A DNA stretch of 64,000 nucleotides from Pseudoalteromonas phenolica (GTDB lineage Bacteria > Pseudomonadota > Gammaproteobacteria > Enterobacterales > Alteromonadaceae), in the NCBI RefSeq assembly GCF_005886345.1, contig NZ_PNEC01000009.1, positions 124,001 through 188,000 of the forward strand, in the 5' to 3' direction. Within the stretch, counting starts at the first letter, position 1. Each line of letters opens with the position of its first letter. This document shows positions 1-10,819 of the stretch, in pieces. The position numbers and the translations under genes were made by a program. A model generated the notes under the pieces. That model made no database searches, was not told where the DNA came from, and saw nothing but the letters and a program-made list of their open reading frames with translations.

Positions 1-1
1 G

Positions 2-589
2 AAAGAAGTGATGCCGCAACTTGGTATTTTCTATTTGATCATGAGCTATTTTGTGATTGTTGGTACATCTAATGCGGTAAACTTGACCGATGGTCTTGAT
101 GGCTTAGCGATTGTTCCGACTATTTTAGTAGCTTCAGCCCTTGCGATTATTGCCTATCTAACAGGTAACGCGAATTTCTCGGAGTACTTACATTTACCAC
201 ACCTACCACTGGCTAGTGAGCTGGTCGTAGTGTGTACCGCCATTGTTGGCGCGGGCCTAGGGTTCTTATGGTTTAACACCTATCCTGCACAAGTATTTAT
301 GGGTGATGTAGGTTCATTGGCGCTAGGTGGTGCGCTGGGTATTATCGCGATTTTAGTACGTCAAGAGTTGGTGTTATTGATTATGGGTGGCGTGTTTGTG
401 ATGGAGGCGCTGTCGGTCATTTTGCAGGTCGGTTCATACAAACTACGTGGTCAGCGCATTTTTAGAATGGCACCGATCCACCACCATTATGAATTAAAGG
501 GTTGGCCGGAGCCGCGTGTGATCGTGCGCTTTTGGATCATTTCGATTGTATTAGTACTCGCTGGATTGGCAACGCTGAAGATCAGATAA
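2..589 (+). CDS. mraY: MraY, phospho-MurNAc-pentapeptide transferase (5' end missing)
   Basis: This enzyme moves phospho-MurNAc-pentapeptide from UDP onto undecaprenyl phosphate at the inner membrane, giving lipid I. The reading frame is already open at base 2, so the N-terminal part lies outside the window and about 195 C-terminal residues are visible. Family motifs seen are [13 protein letters not shown], the [12 protein letters not shown] segment and the [14 protein letters not shown] loop, with hydrophobic membrane segments between them. The stop codon is followed directly by the murD ATG, as in the usual dcw operon. The segment looks intact and identification is secure. Confidence 0.97.
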   Translation, partial: KEVMPQLGIFYLIMSYFVIVGTSNAVNLTDGLDGLAIVPTILVASALAIIAYLTGNANFSEYLHLPHLPLASELVVVCTAIVGAGLGFLWFNTYPAQVFMGDVGSLALGGALGIIAILVRQELVLLIMGGVFVMEALSVILQVGSYKLRGQRIFRMAPIHHHYELKGWPEPRVIVRFWIISIVLVLAGLATLKIR

Positions 590-1915
590 ATGCAGTATTT
601 AAACGAGTTAAAAAATAAAAACATCACTGTGCTCGGACTGGGAATTACCGGTCTGGGCATTGTGCGTTTTTTACTGTCTCACGGTATTACGCCACGCGTG
701 GTCGACAGCCGTGCTGTGCCGCCGGGTTCGCAATGGCTTGCTGATAATGCGCCTGATTGTGAAGCGGTGTTTGGTTCGCTGGCGCAGGCGAGTTTACCTA
801 GCGCTGATTTAATCATTATCAGCCCTGGTATTGCGTTATTTGAACAAAGTGTTGCTGAGGCGATAGCGCAAGGTGTTGAAGTTATCGGTGATATCGAGTT
901 GTTTGCACGCTTAAACACGAAACCTGTCATCGCGGTAACCGGTTCAAATGGTAAATCGACGGTGGTGAGTCTTGCCACTGAAGTGCTTAAAGAGGCTGGT
1001 TATAAAGTGGGGCTAGGCGGTAATATTGGCACCGCTGCGCTAGACCTTCTTGAGCAAGATTTTGATGTATTTGTCTTAGAGTTATCGAGCTTCCAGCTCG
1101 AAACCACGCAAAGTCTAGTGTGTACCAGTGCCATGATCTTAAATGTCACTGAAGATCATATGGATCGTTACCCCGATTTCGCCGCCTATTGCCAAGCGAA
1201 ACAGCGAATTTATCAACATGCCAAGCATGTCGTATTTAACGCCATAGATAACAATACATTTGCCAATGCAGGTGTCGGTGTGAGTGTGGCATTAGCGCAA
1301 GCAGATTATTGTCTTCAGACACATGACGGTGATTTGTATTTCGCTGCACATCAGCAGCCAGTTTTGCCTGTCTCTAGTTTGACTATGGTGGGTAAACACA
1401 ACCAATTTAATGCGTTGGCTGTAATGGCATTGCTTGAGCCTTTTAACATTGATAAAGCGGCATTTGCAGCAGCATTTAAAAACTTCACAGGCCTGGCACA
1501 TCGTTGTCAGTTAGTGGCTGATGTAGCGGGAGTTAAATACTTCAATGATTCTAAAGCAACCAATGTCGGTGCGACGGTCGCTGCACTAGAAAGCTTAAAA
1601 GATGATGTAAACAAAATCGTGCTTATTGCCGGTGGTGATGCTAAAGGGGCTGATTTATCATCTTTACGTGAACCGTTGCAAGCAGCATGCCGCGCTGTGA
1701 TTTGTTTTGGTCAAGATGGAGCAAAGTTTTTACCACTACATGAGCAAAGCCAGCTCGTTGCTGATTTACAACAAGCCATTGTAAAGGCGCAGTCACTGGC
1801 ACAAAACGGCGATGCAGTGTTATTAGCGCCGGCCTGTGCCAGCATAGATATGTTCCCGAATTACATGGTGCGCGGCGAAGCGTTTTGTAAAGTCGTAGCG
1901 GAGCTTGCGCTATGA
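590..1915 (+). CDS. murD: MurD, UDP-MurNAc-L-alanine:D-glutamate ligase
   Basis: Cytoplasmic Mur ligase that adds D-glutamate to UDP-MurNAc-L-Ala using ATP. The 441-residue product has an N-terminal Rossmann-like domain, the ATP loop TGSNGKST at residues 117-124, the ELSSFQLE segment, and the HRCQ and NDSKATN motifs of the C-terminal half. Length is normal for the family. It starts one base after the mraY stop and overlaps ftsW by four bases (ATGA), which suggests translational coupling within the dcw operon. Confidence 0.98.
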   Translation: MQYLNELKNKNITVLGLGITGLGIVRFLLSHGITPRVVDSRAVPPGSQWLADNAPDCEAVFGSLAQASLPSADLIIISPGIALFEQSVAEAIAQGVEVIGDIELFARLNTKPVIAVTGSNGKSTVVSLATEVLKEAGYKVGLGGNIGTAALDLLEQDFDVFVLELSSFQLETTQSLVCTSAMILNVTEDHMDRYPDFAAYCQAKQRIYQHAKHVVFNAIDNNTFANAGVGVSVALAQADYCLQTHDGDLYFAAHQQPVLPVSSLTMVGKHNQFNALAVMALLEPFNIDKAAFAAAFKNFTGLAHRCQLVADVAGVKYFNDSKATNVGATVAALESLKDDVNKIVLIAGGDAKGADLSSLREPLQAACRAVICFGQDGAKFLPLHEQSQLVADLQQAIVKAQSLAQNGDAVLLAPACASIDMFPNYMVRGEAFCKVVAELAL

Positions 1916-3087
1916 TGACCTTCGCTGAGCTGAGAATGCAACTTACGCCAAAACAGTCAAATGCACTTTTTGATGTGCCTTTGATGTACGCCATGCTGTG
2001 TTTAATCGGTATTGGTTTTGTGATGGTGACAAGTGCTTCTATGCCAGTGGCGGAACGACTTTATAACAACCCCTATGGTATCGCAATGCGTCATGGGGTG
2101 TTCTTAGCTTTAGGTTTTATTTGTTTTTGGTTCAGTACCAGCGTGCCCATGGATTGGTGGAAGAAATGTAATCCTTATTTGTTATTCTTTGGGCTATTTC
2201 TATTGTGCTTAGTACTGGTAGTAGGCCGAGAGGTGAATGGCTCGAAACGTTGGATCCCAATCGGTCCAATTGGTTTTCAAGTGGCTGAAGCCGCCAAGCT
2301 TTACTTTTTTAGTTACATTGCCGGTTACTTGGTTCGTAAGCGCGAAGAAGTGCAAGAAAACTTAAAGGGCTTTGCTAAGCCCATTGCTGTATTTGCGGTT
2401 TATGCATTACTGATTTTGAAGCAACCAGATTTAGGCACAGTCGTTGTAATGTTTGTGACGACAGTGGGTCTGCTGTTTTTGGCGGGCGCTAAGTTATGGC
2501 AGTTTTTTATGCTGATCTTAACGGGGATCGGTTTGATAGTGGTGCTAATAGTCTTTGAACCCTACCGCTGGCGACGAGTGACTGGCTTTTTAGATCCTTG
2601 GGATGACCCATTTGGCGCTGGTTATCAATTAGTACAGTCACTCATGGCTTACAGTCAAGGTGGTTGGTTTGGCCAAGGCCTAGGTAATAGCGTGCAGAAA
2701 TTGCAGTATTTACCCGAAGCGCACAATGACTTTATTTTTGCAGTTATCGCTGAGGAGCTAGGCTTTGTCGGTGTAACCAGTATCTTACTTTTGCTTGGTG
2801 TTTTGGTATTTAGAGCCTTATTAATCGGCCAGAAAGCATTAAAGCATGGTAAAGAATATGAAGGCTATTTTGCTCTGGCCATTGGTATTTGGTTTGCGTT
2901 TCAAACTATGGTGAATATTGGTGCAAGCGCCGGTATTTTACCGACTAAAGGCTTAACTTTGCCGTTTGTATCTTACGGCGGTTCAAGCTTCTTAATTATG
3001 GTAATTGCAGCGGGTGTGCTGCAGCGCATTGATTTTGAAACCAAGTTATCGAGCCGACAGGCAACGGCGAGGAGTGGGCGACGATGA
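1912..3087 (+). CDS. ftsW: FtsW, septal SEDS peptidoglycan glycosyltransferase
   Basis: Polytopic SEDS protein that polymerises lipid II at the division septum with its partner FtsI. The 391-residue product has about ten hydrophobic segments. It carries family landmarks such as GREVNGSKRWIPIG, KQPDLGT, the EAHNDFIFAVIAEELG loop and the C-terminal LPFVSYGGSS motif. Start overlaps the end of murD and the stop overlaps the murG start, both by four bases. No unusual features seen. Confidence 0.98.
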   Translation: MMTFAELRMQLTPKQSNALFDVPLMYAMLCLIGIGFVMVTSASMPVAERLYNNPYGIAMRHGVFLALGFICFWFSTSVPMDWWKKCNPYLLFFGLFLLCLVLVVGREVNGSKRWIPIGPIGFQVAEAAKLYFFSYIAGYLVRKREEVQENLKGFAKPIAVFAVYALLILKQPDLGTVVVMFVTTVGLLFLAGAKLWQFFMLILTGIGLIVVLIVFEPYRWRRVTGFLDPWDDPFGAGYQLVQSLMAYSQGGWFGQGLGNSVQKLQYLPEAHNDFIFAVIAEELGFVGVTSILLLLGVLVFRALLIGQKALKHGKEYEGYFALAIGIWFAFQTMVNIGASAGILPTKGLTLPFVSYGGSSFLIMVIAAGVLQRIDFETKLSSRQATARSGRR

Positions 3088-4145
3088 CAGTGAGTAAGCA
3101 TTTAATGGTGGTCGCCGGTGGTACGGGTGGTCATATTTTCCCAGGTATTGCGGTTGCAGAGCATATGCAGCAACAAGGTTGGACAGTGTCTTGGGTAGGC
3201 ACTGCCGACAGAATGGAAGCGCAATTAGTACCTAAACATGGTTTTGAGATTGACTTTGTCGAAGTCCAAGGCGTGCGCGGTAACGGGATTACTCGTTTAC
3301 TCAAAGCGCCATTTATGGTGCTAAAAGCCATTTTGGCGGCGAAGAAAATTATCAAACAGCGCAAGCCTGCGGTGATCTTAGCCATGGGCGGATACGTCAC
3401 TGGACCTGTTGGCATTGCTGCAAAATTATCTGGTGTGCCTTTGGTTATTCACGAGCAGAATGCCGTGGCTGGATTTAGTAATAAGCTTTTGGCAAAAGTC
3501 GCTAATCAAGTATTGGCAGCCTTTCCTAATGCCTTTGAAAATAACGCTGAAGTGGTTGGTAATCCGGTTCGAGTCAGTGTCAGTTCGATTGCTAAAAAAC
3601 CACAGACAGAACAATTGAATGTGTTAGTTGTTGGCGGTTCGTTGGGCGCGCAAGTATTAAACGAGCGTCTGCCAGAGGTATTTTCGACATTGGCAAAAGA
3701 CTTTTCGTTGAGTGTACGCCACCAAAGTGGGCGAAATAACCAAGATAAACTCAAAACAGCTTATGTTGGTCGCGAATTTGATGCACAAGTTGATGAATTT
3801 ATTCACGATATGGATGAAGCTTATGCATGGGCTGATTTAGTGATCTGCCGCGCAGGTGCTTTAACTGTCAGTGAAGTGGCTGCAGCAGGAAAAGCAGCTT
3901 TGTTTGTACCATTACCACATGCGGTTGACGACCATCAAACGGCGAATGCCCGTTATTTGGTGGATCAACAAGGCGGCTTACTGATGCCGCAACATGATTT
4001 TACGACTGAGAGATTAGTTGAGTTATTAACACCGTATTTTGAACAACCAAGCTCATTGTCTGAGATTGCTGATAAAGCAAAGCAGTTGGCGAAATTTGAT
4101 GCCACCGAACGCGTCGCGAAGGTGTGTGGTGAGTTGGCAAAATAA
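3084..4145 (+). CDS. murG: MurG, lipid II-forming GlcNAc transferase
   Basis: GT28 glycosyltransferase at the inner face of the cytoplasmic membrane; it transfers GlcNAc from UDP-GlcNAc to lipid I. The 353-residue product opens with the glycine-rich GGTGGHIFPG loop (about residues 12-21), has the GGYVTGPVG and HEQNAVAG motifs, and a C-terminal UDP-sugar domain with GGSLGAQ, CRAGALTVSE and PLPHAVDDHQ. It overlaps ftsW by four bases and its stop is followed immediately by the murC start. Confidence 0.98.
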   Translation: MTVSKHLMVVAGGTGGHIFPGIAVAEHMQQQGWTVSWVGTADRMEAQLVPKHGFEIDFVEVQGVRGNGITRLLKAPFMVLKAILAAKKIIKQRKPAVILAMGGYVTGPVGIAAKLSGVPLVIHEQNAVAGFSNKLLAKVANQVLAAFPNAFENNAEVVGNPVRVSVSSIAKKPQTEQLNVLVVGGSLGAQVLNERLPEVFSTLAKDFSLSVRHQSGRNNQDKLKTAYVGREFDAQVDEFIHDMDEAYAWADLVICRAGALTVSEVAAAGKAALFVPLPHAVDDHQTANARYLVDQQGGLLMPQHDFTTERLVELLTPYFEQPSSLSEIADKAKQLAKFDATERVAKVCGELAK

Positions 4146-5603
4146 ATGAATTTAGAGAAAGAGACGCAAGTGAACGAAGCGAATAATCGAAGAGCAATGA
4201 GACGCATCAATACCATACATTTTATCGGTATTGGTGGTGCTGGTATGGGCGGTATTGCCGAGGTACTGGCCTATGAAGGTTATCGTATAACAGGCTCAGA
4301 TATAGCTCAAAATGCGATGACAGAGCGTTTGATTAAAGCGGGCGCAGAAGTCTTCATTGGTCACCACGAAAATAACATTAAAGATGCCAATGTGGTTGTG
4401 GTTTCGACAGCGATTGATGTCAATAATCCTGAAATTAAAGCTGCGAAAGCGGCGCGTATTCCAATTGTACGTCGTGCTGAAATGTTGGCTGAGCTCATGC
4501 GTTATCGCCATGGTATCGCTATTGCAGGTACACATGGTAAAACCACCACAACCAGTTTGATCGCTAGCATTTTTGCTAAAGCAGAACTCGACCCCACGTT
4601 TGTCATCGGCGGCTTGTTAAATAGCGCGGGTACCAATGCTAAGTTAGGCACCAGTGATTATCTAATCGCTGAAGCCGATGAAAGTGATGCTTCTTTCTTA
4701 CATCTACAGCCAATGGTATCGGTTGTCACCAATATCGAAGCGGATCATATGGATACCTACGAAGGTGACTTCGAGAAGATGAAAGACACCTATGTGGAGT
4801 TTATCCATAATTTACCGTTTTATGGCTTGGCTGTGGTCTGTATTGACTCGGACGTTGCTGCTGAACTTATACCTCGTTTTGCACGCCCAACCATTACTTA
4901 TGGCGAGCATGAAGCGGCAGACTATCGCTTAGTGGACTTCAAGCAAACGGTAAATAGCAGCGAATTCAAAGTGGTGACTAAGTCTGGTGAAGAGATCGCG
5001 GTGCATTTAAATATGCCAGGTAAACACAACGCGCTGAACGCGACTGCAGCGATTGCCGTGGCGAAAGATCACAACATCAGCAATGCTGCTATCTTAGCCG
5101 CGCTTACTGAATTTGAAGGCATTGGTCGTCGTTTCCAACATTACGGCACATTTGAGAATGAGCAAGGTAATGTGATGCTGGTTGATGATTATGGTCATCA
5201 TCCATCTGAAGTTGATGTCACTATTGCCGCTGCAAAAGCAGGCTGGTCTGAGCGTCGATTAGTGATGATTTATCAGCCGCATCGTTTTACACGTACGCGT
5301 GACTTATATGAAGACTTTGTCAAAGTACTTTCTAAAGTTGATCAACTTATTTTGTTAGATGTATACAGTGCTGGCGAAGCACCTATTGTAGGTGCTGATA
5401 GTAAGAGTTTATGCCGTAGCTTACGTCAAAGAGGTGTTGAGCCAATTCATGTTGCAGACAATGAAGAGTTGGGCAAAGTTCTTTCGAATGTTTTACAAGA
5501 CAGCGACCTTGTGATCACGCAAGGTGCCGGCAACATTGGTCAAATCGTTAAGAAGTTGGCAGCAACAGAAATGTCACTCGCTGCGTTAAAAGGTGAGTCA
5601 TGA
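4146..5603 (+). CDS. murC: MurC, UDP-MurNAc:L-alanine ligase
   Basis: First Mur ligase of the pathway, adding L-alanine to UDP-MurNAc with ATP. The 485-residue product has the N-terminal [17 protein letters not shown] dinucleotide-fold motif (residues 25-41), the ATP loop [11 protein letters not shown] (127-137), [10 protein letters not shown], and a C-terminal [10 protein letters not shown] motif. The ATG abuts the murG stop. A GTG at 4170 is a possible alternative start, since the first 20 residues are not conserved in the family. It ends in a four-base overlap with ddl. Confidence 0.97.
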   Translation: MNLEKETQVNEANNRRAMRRINTIHFIGIGGAGMGGIAEVLAYEGYRITGSDIAQNAMTERLIKAGAEVFIGHHENNIKDANVVVVSTAIDVNNPEIKAAKAARIPIVRRAEMLAELMRYRHGIAIAGTHGKTTTTSLIASIFAKAELDPTFVIGGLLNSAGTNAKLGTSDYLIAEADESDASFLHLQPMVSVVTNIEADHMDTYEGDFEKMKDTYVEFIHNLPFYGLAVVCIDSDVAAELIPRFARPTITYGEHEAADYRLVDFKQTVNSSEFKVVTKSGEEIAVHLNMPGKHNALNATAAIAVAKDHNISNAAILAALTEFEGIGRRFQHYGTFENEQGNVMLVDDYGHHPSEVDVTIAAAKAGWSERRLVMIYQPHRFTRTRDLYEDFVKVLSKVDQLILLDVYSAGEAPIVGADSKSLCRSLRQRGVEPIHVADNEELGKVLSNVLQDSDLVITQGAGNIGQIVKKLAATEMSLAALKGES

Positions 5604-6508
5604 AACAGTTTGGTAAAGTAGCAGTATTACTAGGCGGAACGTCTGCTGAACGTGAAGTGTCATTAAACTCTGGCAATGCCGTGTTGAATGCACTGACTGC
5701 AGCTGGCGTTGATGCTTTTGCGTTTGACCCGGCAGAGCGTGCGCTTTCAGAGTTAAAGGCTTTAGGCGTTGATCGTGTATTTATCGCTTTGCATGGTCGT
5801 GGTGGCGAAGACGGTACTATTCAAGGCGCACTTGAGTTTATGGGCATTCCTTACACTGGCAGTGGTGTGCTAGGCAGTGCTTTGGCAATGGATAAAATTC
5901 GCTGTAAGCAGTTGTTCCAGTCAGCACAATTAAGCACTGCGGCATTTGCGGTTGTTGATGCGAAAGCGGGTTTTGATGCAGCCAACATTATCAATGAGTT
6001 TGGCAAAGTCATGGTGAAGCCAAGCCATGAAGGCTCGAGTATTGGTATGGCTGAAGCCGAAACTGCAGAGCAATTAACCGATGCTCTAAATAATGCCTTT
6101 AAGTATGACGATCAGGTTTTAGTTGAGCAGTGGATCACCGGCCGTGAGTTTACTGTTGCCATGTTAGGTAACGAAGCATTACCTGTTATTGAAATGGTAA
6201 CCCCGCGTGGCTTTTATGACTACGAGGCCAAATACAAAGTAAATAGTACTGAATACCACTGCCCTGCGGCATTGAGCGACGCGCATACGCAGCAATTACA
6301 AATTATGGCAACGCATGCTTTTGCTTTAGTTGGTGCGCAAGGCTGGGGTCGTGTTGATGCAATGCAAGATGAAAATGGTCAATTTTACTTATTAGAAGTG
6401 AATACTGTGCCGGGCATGACAGAGAAATCTTTGGTACCCATGGCAGCCAAAGCCGTTGGCGTAACTTTTGAGCAATTAGTTGTTCGCATTTTGGAGCAAA
6501 CGCTTTAA
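5600..6508 (+). CDS. ddlB: Ddl, D-alanine--D-alanine ligase
   Basis: ATP-grasp ligase that makes the D-Ala-D-Ala dipeptide for UDP-MurNAc-pentapeptide. The 302 residues begin with [19 protein letters not shown] and contain [27 protein letters not shown], and the C-terminal metal and ATP site [13 protein letters not shown]. Its location between murC and ftsQ and its length match the short DdlB type. It overlaps murC by four bases. Confidence 0.97.
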   Translation: MKQFGKVAVLLGGTSAEREVSLNSGNAVLNALTAAGVDAFAFDPAERALSELKALGVDRVFIALHGRGGEDGTIQGALEFMGIPYTGSGVLGSALAMDKIRCKQLFQSAQLSTAAFAVVDAKAGFDAANIINEFGKVMVKPSHEGSSIGMAEAETAEQLTDALNNAFKYDDQVLVEQWITGREFTVAMLGNEALPVIEMVTPRGFYDYEAKYKVNSTEYHCPAALSDAHTQQLQIMATHAFALVGAQGWGRVDAMQDENGQFYLLEVNTVPGMTEKSLVPMAAKAVGVTFEQLVVRILEQTL

Positions 6509-6509
6509 T

Positions 6510-7289
6510 ATGCGTGCTCTTTTTGAGAAAGCTCAGGTAGTTAATTCACAGCTCAATTGGCAAAAGATATTGAGTGTGGGCTTTTTCGTATTGGTGGCAG
6601 GTTTACTGGTTCGCGGTGGCTATTGGGTATCTGATTGGCTGGTTGAAAACCAAGATGCACAAATAAAGAAAATAGTGGTGTTAGGCAAACCTAAATACAC
6701 CACTGACAAAGAGGTCGTCGCTGCTATTAAGCAGGTTGATTTAAGTAGTTACTTTCAACTGAATGTGAAAGCAGTGCAGCGCTCGGTGCAGGGCTTGCCC
6801 TGGGTCGCAACGGTATCGGTAAGAAAACAATGGCCTGACGAATTACAGGTCTACATTGTTGAGCACAAACCAGTGGCTATTTGGAACAGCGACCTGTTGT
6901 TAAATGCCAAAGGCCAAGTGTTTCAGGCAGACAACGAAGCCTTACAGGCTTACTTGCCCCAGCTATACGGGCCGGAAGGCAGTGAGCTAGAGGCTTGGCA
7001 AGCATTCTTACAGTTTAAAGATATGCTGGCAGTAAACGATTTTAATTTGGTGAGTTTGGCCCTTTCTGAGCGTTTTGCTTGGCAATTATGGCTTGAAGAT
7101 GGCGTGCGGCTTAACCTCGGGCGTGAAGAAAAAGCCAAACGAGTACAAAGATTTATAGACGTGTATCCGAGTATGCAAATCCCAGAAGGTGGTGTACTTG
7201 ATACAGTAGATTTAAGGTATGACACCGGCCTTGCGGTGAGCTGGAAGTTTCCAGCACAAACAGAACAACAAAATAAGAGTGAAGCATGA
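6510..7289 (+). CDS. ftsQ: FtsQ, divisome assembly protein
   Basis: Bitopic inner-membrane protein that links early and late divisome parts through FtsB and FtsL. A short cytoplasmic tail is followed by one transmembrane segment (about residues 24-42, ILSVGFFVLVAGLLVRGGYW). The periplasmic POTRA domain (KKIVVLGKPKYTTDKEV onward) and the beta domain come next. I use the ATG at 6510, one base after the ddl stop, giving 259 residues; an upstream in-frame start at 6480 inside ddl is less likely. It overlaps ftsA by four bases. Confidence 0.94.
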   Translation: MRALFEKAQVVNSQLNWQKILSVGFFVLVAGLLVRGGYWVSDWLVENQDAQIKKIVVLGKPKYTTDKEVVAAIKQVDLSSYFQLNVKAVQRSVQGLPWVATVSVRKQWPDELQVYIVEHKPVAIWNSDLLLNAKGQVFQADNEALQAYLPQLYGPEGSELEAWQAFLQFKDMLAVNDFNLVSLALSERFAWQLWLEDGVRLNLGREEKAKRVQRFIDVYPSMQIPEGGVLDTVDLRYDTGLAVSWKFPAQTEQQNKSEA

Positions 7290-8518
7290 CTAAGTCAGTA
7301 GAAAGAAACTTAGTAATCGGCCTCGATGTTGGTACTTCAAAAGTGGTAGCAACAGTAGGTGAGATAACAGCAGACAATCAGCTCAGTATCGTTGGCGTGG
7401 GGTGTCAGGAATCTCATGGAATGGACAAAGGGGGAGTGAACGATCTCAACCTGGTTTCTGATTCCATTCGCCGCGCAGTCGACGAAGCCGAATTAATGGC
7501 TGATTGCCGAATAGGTTCAGTTTATCTTGGTATTTCAGGTAAGCACATTCAGTGTCAAAACGAGAGTGGTGTTGTTGCGATTAATAACGCAGAAGTGACT
7601 GAAGACGATATGGACAATGTGATGCATATTGCCCGTTCAGTGCCTATTTCTGCAGAGCGCAAAATGCTTCATTCATTGGCGCAAGAATATAGCATCGATA
7701 TGCAAGAGGGTATTAAAAACCCACTAGGCATGAGTGGTGTGCGTATGGAAGCGAAAGCTCACATCATCACCTGCTCAAATGATATGGCTAAAAACATTGA
7801 GAAGTGTGTTGAGCGTTGCGGCCTTCAGGTCGATCAATTAACGTTTGGTGCATTGGCATCCAGCTATGCGGTTTTAACAGATGATGAGAAAGAGCTAGGC
7901 GTCGCAGTACTTGATATTGGTGGCGGTACCATGGACTTGGCCATTTATGTCAATGGTGCATTGCGCCATACCGCAGTTATCCCAGTGGCAGGTAACCAAG
8001 TCACGGGCGACATAGCGAAGATTTTTAGGACGCCAATCTCACACGCTGAGTCGCTAAAGGTGCAATATGCATGTGCTAGCAGCCAAATGGCCAGCAGTGA
8101 AGAAACCATTGAAGTGCCAAGTGTTGGTGGCCGTCCAGCGCGATTAATGTCGCGCCATACTTTATCTGAAGTGGTTGAGCCAAGATTCAGAGAATTATTT
8201 GAACTGGCGCTTGAAGAAATTCGCCGTTCTGGTTTTGAAGATCAAATAGCCGCAGGTTTAGTTGTAACAGGCGGTACTGCAAAGATGGCTGGCGCATTAG
8301 AAGTGGCTGAAGATATCTGCCAAATGCCAGTTAGAATAGGTAAACCTGTAAATATCACAGGTTTAACAGATTATGTTGACGATCCTGCATATGCAACAGC
8401 CGTAGGTTTGTTACAATACGGTCGTTCTCTGCACTCGGTTAATGCACAAAAGTCGAGAGTAGATGCGGACGTGAGTTGGTGGAGCCGCGTATCAAAGTGG
8501 TTCCAAGGTGAGTTTTAA
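7286..8518 (+). CDS. ftsA: FtsA, actin-like divisome protein
   Basis: Actin-fold ATPase that tethers FtsZ to the membrane and recruits later division proteins. The 410-residue product has the phosphate-binding segment VIGLDVGTSKV near the N terminus, the second nucleotide motif VAVLDIGGGTMDLAIY, and VVTGGTAKMAG. The C terminus VSWWSRVSKWFQGEF is a typical amphipathic membrane-targeting helix. It is followed 18 bases later by ftsZ. Confidence 0.98.
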   Translation: MTKSVERNLVIGLDVGTSKVVATVGEITADNQLSIVGVGCQESHGMDKGGVNDLNLVSDSIRRAVDEAELMADCRIGSVYLGISGKHIQCQNESGVVAINNAEVTEDDMDNVMHIARSVPISAERKMLHSLAQEYSIDMQEGIKNPLGMSGVRMEAKAHIITCSNDMAKNIEKCVERCGLQVDQLTFGALASSYAVLTDDEKELGVAVLDIGGGTMDLAIYVNGALRHTAVIPVAGNQVTGDIAKIFRTPISHAESLKVQYACASSQMASSEETIEVPSVGGRPARLMSRHTLSEVVEPRFRELFELALEEIRRSGFEDQIAAGLVVTGGTAKMAGALEVAEDICQMPVRIGKPVNITGLTDYVDDPAYATAVGLLQYGRSLHSVNAQKSRVDADVSWWSRVSKWFQGEF

Positions 8519-8536
8519 ACTCGAGTCGGAGAGTGA

Positions 8537-9775
8537 ATGATGTTTGATATTATGGAACAACACAGCGAAGAAGCTGTGATCAAAGTAATTGGTGTTGGCG
8601 GCGGCGGCGGTAACGCTGTTGAGCACATGGTAAAACAAGAAATCGAAGGTGTGCGATTTATTGCTGCTAACACAGACGCGCAGGCGCTACGTAAGTCATC
8701 TGCAGATGTAACGGTACAGTTAGGTACGCAAATTACATCTGGTCTAGGTGCGGGTGCAAACCCAGAAGTTGGCCGTAAGTCTGCAGAAGAAGATATTGAA
8801 ACGATCAAAGAAGCGTTAGATGGCGCAGACATGGTCTTTATCGCAGCCGGTATGGGCGGTGGTACAGGCACGGGTGCAGCACCTGTTGTTGCGCGCGTAG
8901 CAAAAGATTTAGGCATTTTGACTGTAGCAGTGGTAACGCGCCCATTTGACCTTGAAGGCAAAAAGCGTATGGCTGCAGCTGATCAAGGTATTTCGGAGTT
9001 GTCAGAAATTGTAGATTCACTTATTACAATTCCTAACAACAAATTACTTAAGGTTTTAGGCAAAGGCACTACACTGTTAGACGCATTCGCGAAAGCGAAC
9101 GACGTACTATACGGTGCGGTACAAGGTATCGCTGAGCTTATTACCCGTTCAGGTCTTATCAACGTGGACTTCGCAGACGTACGTACAGTTATGTCGGCAA
9201 TGGGCACTGCAATGATGGGTACAGCGTCAGCGTCTGGTCCAGATCGTGCGCAAGAAGCTGCAGAAGCGGCTATCTCAAGCCCACTATTAGAAGATGTAGA
9301 TTTAACAGGTGCAAAAGGTATTTTGGTTAATATCACAGCGGGTATGGATATCACCATTGAAGAGTTTGAAGTGGTTGGTAATCATGTGAAGGCGTTAGCG
9401 TCTGAAAACGCGACTGTGGTAGTAGGCGCAGTAATTGACCCAGAAATGAGTGATGAGCTACGTGTAACTGTTGTTGCAACAGGTTTAGGTGGTGATCGTC
9501 GTCCGCAGTTTGGCATTATTGATAACGGTATGCAGCAGGTTTCGGGTAGTGATGCACAAACAGCTGCACCGGCGTCAAGCCAGCCAGGCATGTTTGTACC
9601 AAGCTTTACGCAAACGAGCACTGAGCAGCCGACAAGTGCACCGGAGCAAACACAGAGTCAAGCGACTCAAGCTCCTAAAACACCGGTTGCTGAGAGCAAA
9701 CCAGCAGCACCTGGTGAGACTGAAAAAGGCGATTACTTTGATATTCCTGCCTTTTTACGTAAACAGTCTGACTAA
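8537..9775 (+). CDS. ftsZ: FtsZ, tubulin-like division GTPase
   Basis: GTPase that polymerises into the Z ring at mid-cell. The 412-residue product shows [17 protein letters not shown], the tubulin signature GGGTGTG at residues 107-113, the NNKLL and catalytic-loop region [13 protein letters not shown] variable linker rich in A, P, T and Q (about 335-395) leads to the C-terminal conserved peptide [12 protein letters not shown] that binds FtsA and ZipA. Two adjacent ATGs (8537 and 8540) follow a CGGAGAG ribosome site; either may be used. Confidence 0.98.
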   Translation: MMFDIMEQHSEEAVIKVIGVGGGGGNAVEHMVKQEIEGVRFIAANTDAQALRKSSADVTVQLGTQITSGLGAGANPEVGRKSAEEDIETIKEALDGADMVFIAAGMGGGTGTGAAPVVARVAKDLGILTVAVVTRPFDLEGKKRMAAADQGISELSEIVDSLITIPNNKLLKVLGKGTTLLDAFAKANDVLYGAVQGIAELITRSGLINVDFADVRTVMSAMGTAMMGTASASGPDRAQEAAEAAISSPLLEDVDLTGAKGILVNITAGMDITIEEFEVVGNHVKALASENATVVVGAVIDPEMSDELRVTVVATGLGGDRRPQFGIIDNGMQQVSGSDAQTAAPASSQPGMFVPSFTQTSTEQPTSAPEQTQSQATQAPKTPVAESKPAAPGETEKGDYFDIPAFLRKQSD

Positions 9776-9798
9776 CAAACTGGTTACATATTAAACGA

Positions 9799-9827
9799 TT
9801 GGCAGCTGGTCGTATCTGTGATACAAT
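9799..9827 (+). promoter_or_regulatory. Sigma-70 promoter for lpxC
   Basis: A -35 box TTGGCA (9799-9804) and a -10 box TACAAT (9822-9827) are separated by 17 bases, in the 84-base gap between ftsZ and lpxC. Transcription would begin about 20 bases before the lpxC ATG. This lets lpxC be expressed apart from the dcw operon. Confidence 0.6.
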
Positions 9828-9859
9828 CCACGGTCCAAGTGACATGAATAGGCGAAGTT

Positions 9860-10771
9860 ATGATTAGACAACGTACAATTGCTGAAGTTGTTAAAGCGAC
9901 AGGTGTCGGTCTACATAAAGGTGAAAAGGTTACCATTACTCTCCGACCAGCGAGCGAGAATACCGGTGTTGTATTCCGTCGTGTCGACCTTGATCCTGTT
10001 GTTGACTTTGAAACCACACCAGAAGCTGTTGGCGATACACAGTTATGTACATGTTTAACTAACAAAGATGGTGTGCGTTTATCGACCACTGAGCATCTGA
10101 TTGCTGCTGTTGCTGCACTGGGTATTGATAACCTTGTTGTTGAATTAGATAGTGCTGAAGTACCGATTATGGACGGCAGTGCATTACCGTTCATTTATTT
10201 ATTACAAAAAGGCGGTATCAAAGAACAACAAGTTGCTAAACGTTTTATTCGTATTAAAGAAACTGTGCGTGTTGAAGACGGCGATAAGTGGGCTGAAATA
10301 ACCCCTTACGATGGTTTCCACATTGATTTTGAGATTGACTTTGATCACCCAGCAATCAATGACAGCCGTCAGCGTATCGGTCTTGATATTACGGCACAGA
10401 GTTTTACTGAAGAAATTAGTCGCGCACGTACGTTTGGTTTTATGAAAGACATCGAATATATGCATGCCAACAACCTAGCACTTGGTGGTAGCATGGATAA
10501 CGCGGTTGTTTTAGATGAGTACAAAGTACTTAACCCGAACGGCTTACGATACGATGATGAGTTTGTAAAACACAAGATCTTAGATTGTGTGGGTGATATG
10601 TTTATGGCTGGCCATAACATTCTAGGTAAGATCACCTGTTACAAGTCAGGTCACGGTTTAAATAACAAACTGTTACGTCAAATTATGGCGACTGAATCAG
10701 CGTGGGAGTGGGCAACATTTGAAGAGCCAATTCATATGCCTGCGCCAGGTATGGAGCTTGCGAAAGCTTAG
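9860..10771 (+). CDS. lpxC: LpxC, UDP-3-O-acyl-GlcNAc deacetylase
   Basis: Zinc deacetylase that performs the committed step of lipid A synthesis in the cytoplasm. The 303-residue product has the N-terminal zinc ligand region [10 protein letters not shown], the [12 protein letters not shown] segment, and the second zinc site [19 protein letters not shown]. Length fits the family (about 305). It sits after ftsZ as in other Gammaproteobacteria and is followed by a strong hairpin terminator. Confidence 0.98.
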   Translation: MIRQRTIAEVVKATGVGLHKGEKVTITLRPASENTGVVFRRVDLDPVVDFETTPEAVGDTQLCTCLTNKDGVRLSTTEHLIAAVAALGIDNLVVELDSAEVPIMDGSALPFIYLLQKGGIKEQQVAKRFIRIKETVRVEDGDKWAEITPYDGFHIDFEIDFDHPAINDSRQRIGLDITAQSFTEEISRARTFGFMKDIEYMHANNLALGGSMDNAVVLDEYKVLNPNGLRYDDEFVKHKILDCVGDMFMAGHNILGKITCYKSGHGLNNKLLRQIMATESAWEWATFEEPIHMPAPGMELAKA

Positions 10772-10785
10772 TACAGATTGATTAT

Positions 10786-10819
10786 AAAAAAATGACGCTT
10801 TTAGCGTCATTTTTTTTTC
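10786..10819 (+). terminator. Rho-independent terminator after lpxC, shared with the minus-strand gene
   Basis: Nine-base stem AATGACGCT / AGCGTCATT with a TTT loop, flanked by an A run on the left and a T run on the right, so it can act in both directions. It overlaps the last codons of the converging DciA-like gene. Confidence 0.85.

Noticed and set aside
8983..9357. Antisense frame of 124 codons inside ftsZ
   Set aside because: A codon-bias artefact within a highly conserved gene.
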